Source: Treponema sp. (GTDB lineage: Bacteria; Spirochaetota; Spirochaetia; Treponematales; Breznakiellaceae). Taken from it: 13,162 nt of DNA. The stretch is from assembly GCA_009785545.1 (NCBI GenBank), contig WQWD01000033.1:1-13162 (forward strand). The letters run 5' to 3'. Each line of letters opens with the position of its first letter. Positions within the stretch are counted from its first letter, which is position 1. Shown piece after piece: positions 13,041 to 13,162 of this stretch. The translations under genes were made by a program, and so were the position numbers. Below the pieces are notes generated by a model. The model made no database searches, was not told the DNA's origin, and was given only the letters and a program-made list of their open reading frames with translations.

Positions 13041-13162
13041 TGTCAAGCCCTGAAATAGGTTGACACTTTTATGCGGCAACCCTATGCATTTTTTCTGGTG
13101 TTTCATATCCAAGGGACTTATGCGGACGGCGGGTATTATATAAATACACAGCCTGTTCCACT
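13041..13162 (-). mobile_element. End of an IS3-family-like insertion sequence, cut by the window edge
   Basis: The likely terminus starts TGTCAAGCC at 13041, and the next 25 nt are themselves near-palindromic (TGTCAAGCC...GGTTGACA, 13041-13065). A transposase C terminus begins 4 nt later. The outer boundary is set by where the flanking repeat unit stops; the other end lies outside the window. Confidence 0.7.
13069..13162 (-). CDS. Transposase C terminus (DDE, IS3/IS481-like), partial
   Basis: The frame enters from the right edge and ends at TAA 13071-13069. It encodes YLYNTRRPHKSLGYETPEKM followed by HRVAA. The Y-N-x-R-R-P-H-x-S-L-G-Y-x-T-P motif is the hallmark end of the DDE integrase core of IS3- and IS481-type transposases. 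It was not visible as a full open frame because its start lies outside the window. Confidence 0.88.
   Translation of the reverse strand, partial: VEQAVYLYNTRRPHKSLGYETPEKMHRVAA

Noticed and set aside
1..13162. tRNA or rRNA genes
   Set aside because: No tRNA cloverleaf with a GGTTCRA-type T loop and no conserved rRNA segment was recognised by eye on either strand.

Overview
The window looks like a chromosomal segment of a spirochaete, most likely Treponema or a close relative. This is inference, not a database match. It rests on the many lipoproteins with relaxed lipoboxes, a BspA-type leucine-rich-repeat lipoprotein, an operon of otherwise unrecognised TPR and lipoprotein envelope genes, and a clearly moderate-to-low G+C content.

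Layout. 1-1105 (+): the tail of an upstream gene, a single-pass membrane protein of unknown function, and a rhodanese-domain lipoprotein, closely packed as one operon. 1158-2847 (-): a leucine-rich-repeat lipoprotein built on a 66-bp DNA repeat, and upstream of it a lipoprotein with an FMN-binding-type flavinylation motif. The two are separated by a 52-nt near-perfect hairpin, and a good sigma-70-type promoter sits upstream. 2975-6313 (+): a three-gene operon of a secreted TPR protein, a lipoprotein and a TPR/single-TM protein, coupled by a 7-nt overlap and a 1-nt gap. 6339-7409 (-): two different GNAT acetyltransferases in very AT-rich DNA, which look acquired. 7410-7629: a non-coding region rich in perfect palindromes. 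7630-8901 (-): glgC (ADP-glucose pyrophosphorylase), which by eye is of the cyanobacterial/plant type. 9045-11354 (+): a MrfA/YprA-like DEAH helicase with a C-terminal cysteine cluster, divergent from glgC. 11371-12620 (-): thymidylate kinase (tmk), with a Walker A lysine replaced, coupled by an ATGA overlap to a secreted protein of unknown function. 12648-13040: a non-coding array of alternating inverted repeats holding a TA-flanked MITE-like palindrome and a second palindrome with a G-rich loop. 13041-13162: the end of an IS3-family-like insertion sequence, cut by the window edge.

How the genes fit together. Most of the left half encodes envelope proteins (lipoproteins, secreted TPR proteins, membrane anchors), with a possible extracytoplasmic redox or sulfur theme in the rhodanese and flavinylated lipoproteins. 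The right half holds housekeeping functions: glycogen precursor synthesis, DNA repair helicase, dTTP synthesis. Several genes lack a visible ribosome binding site and have a -10-like hexamer almost touching the start codon, which suggests leaderless or near-leaderless transcripts. The repeat array next to the IS is the most unusual non-coding structure in the window.
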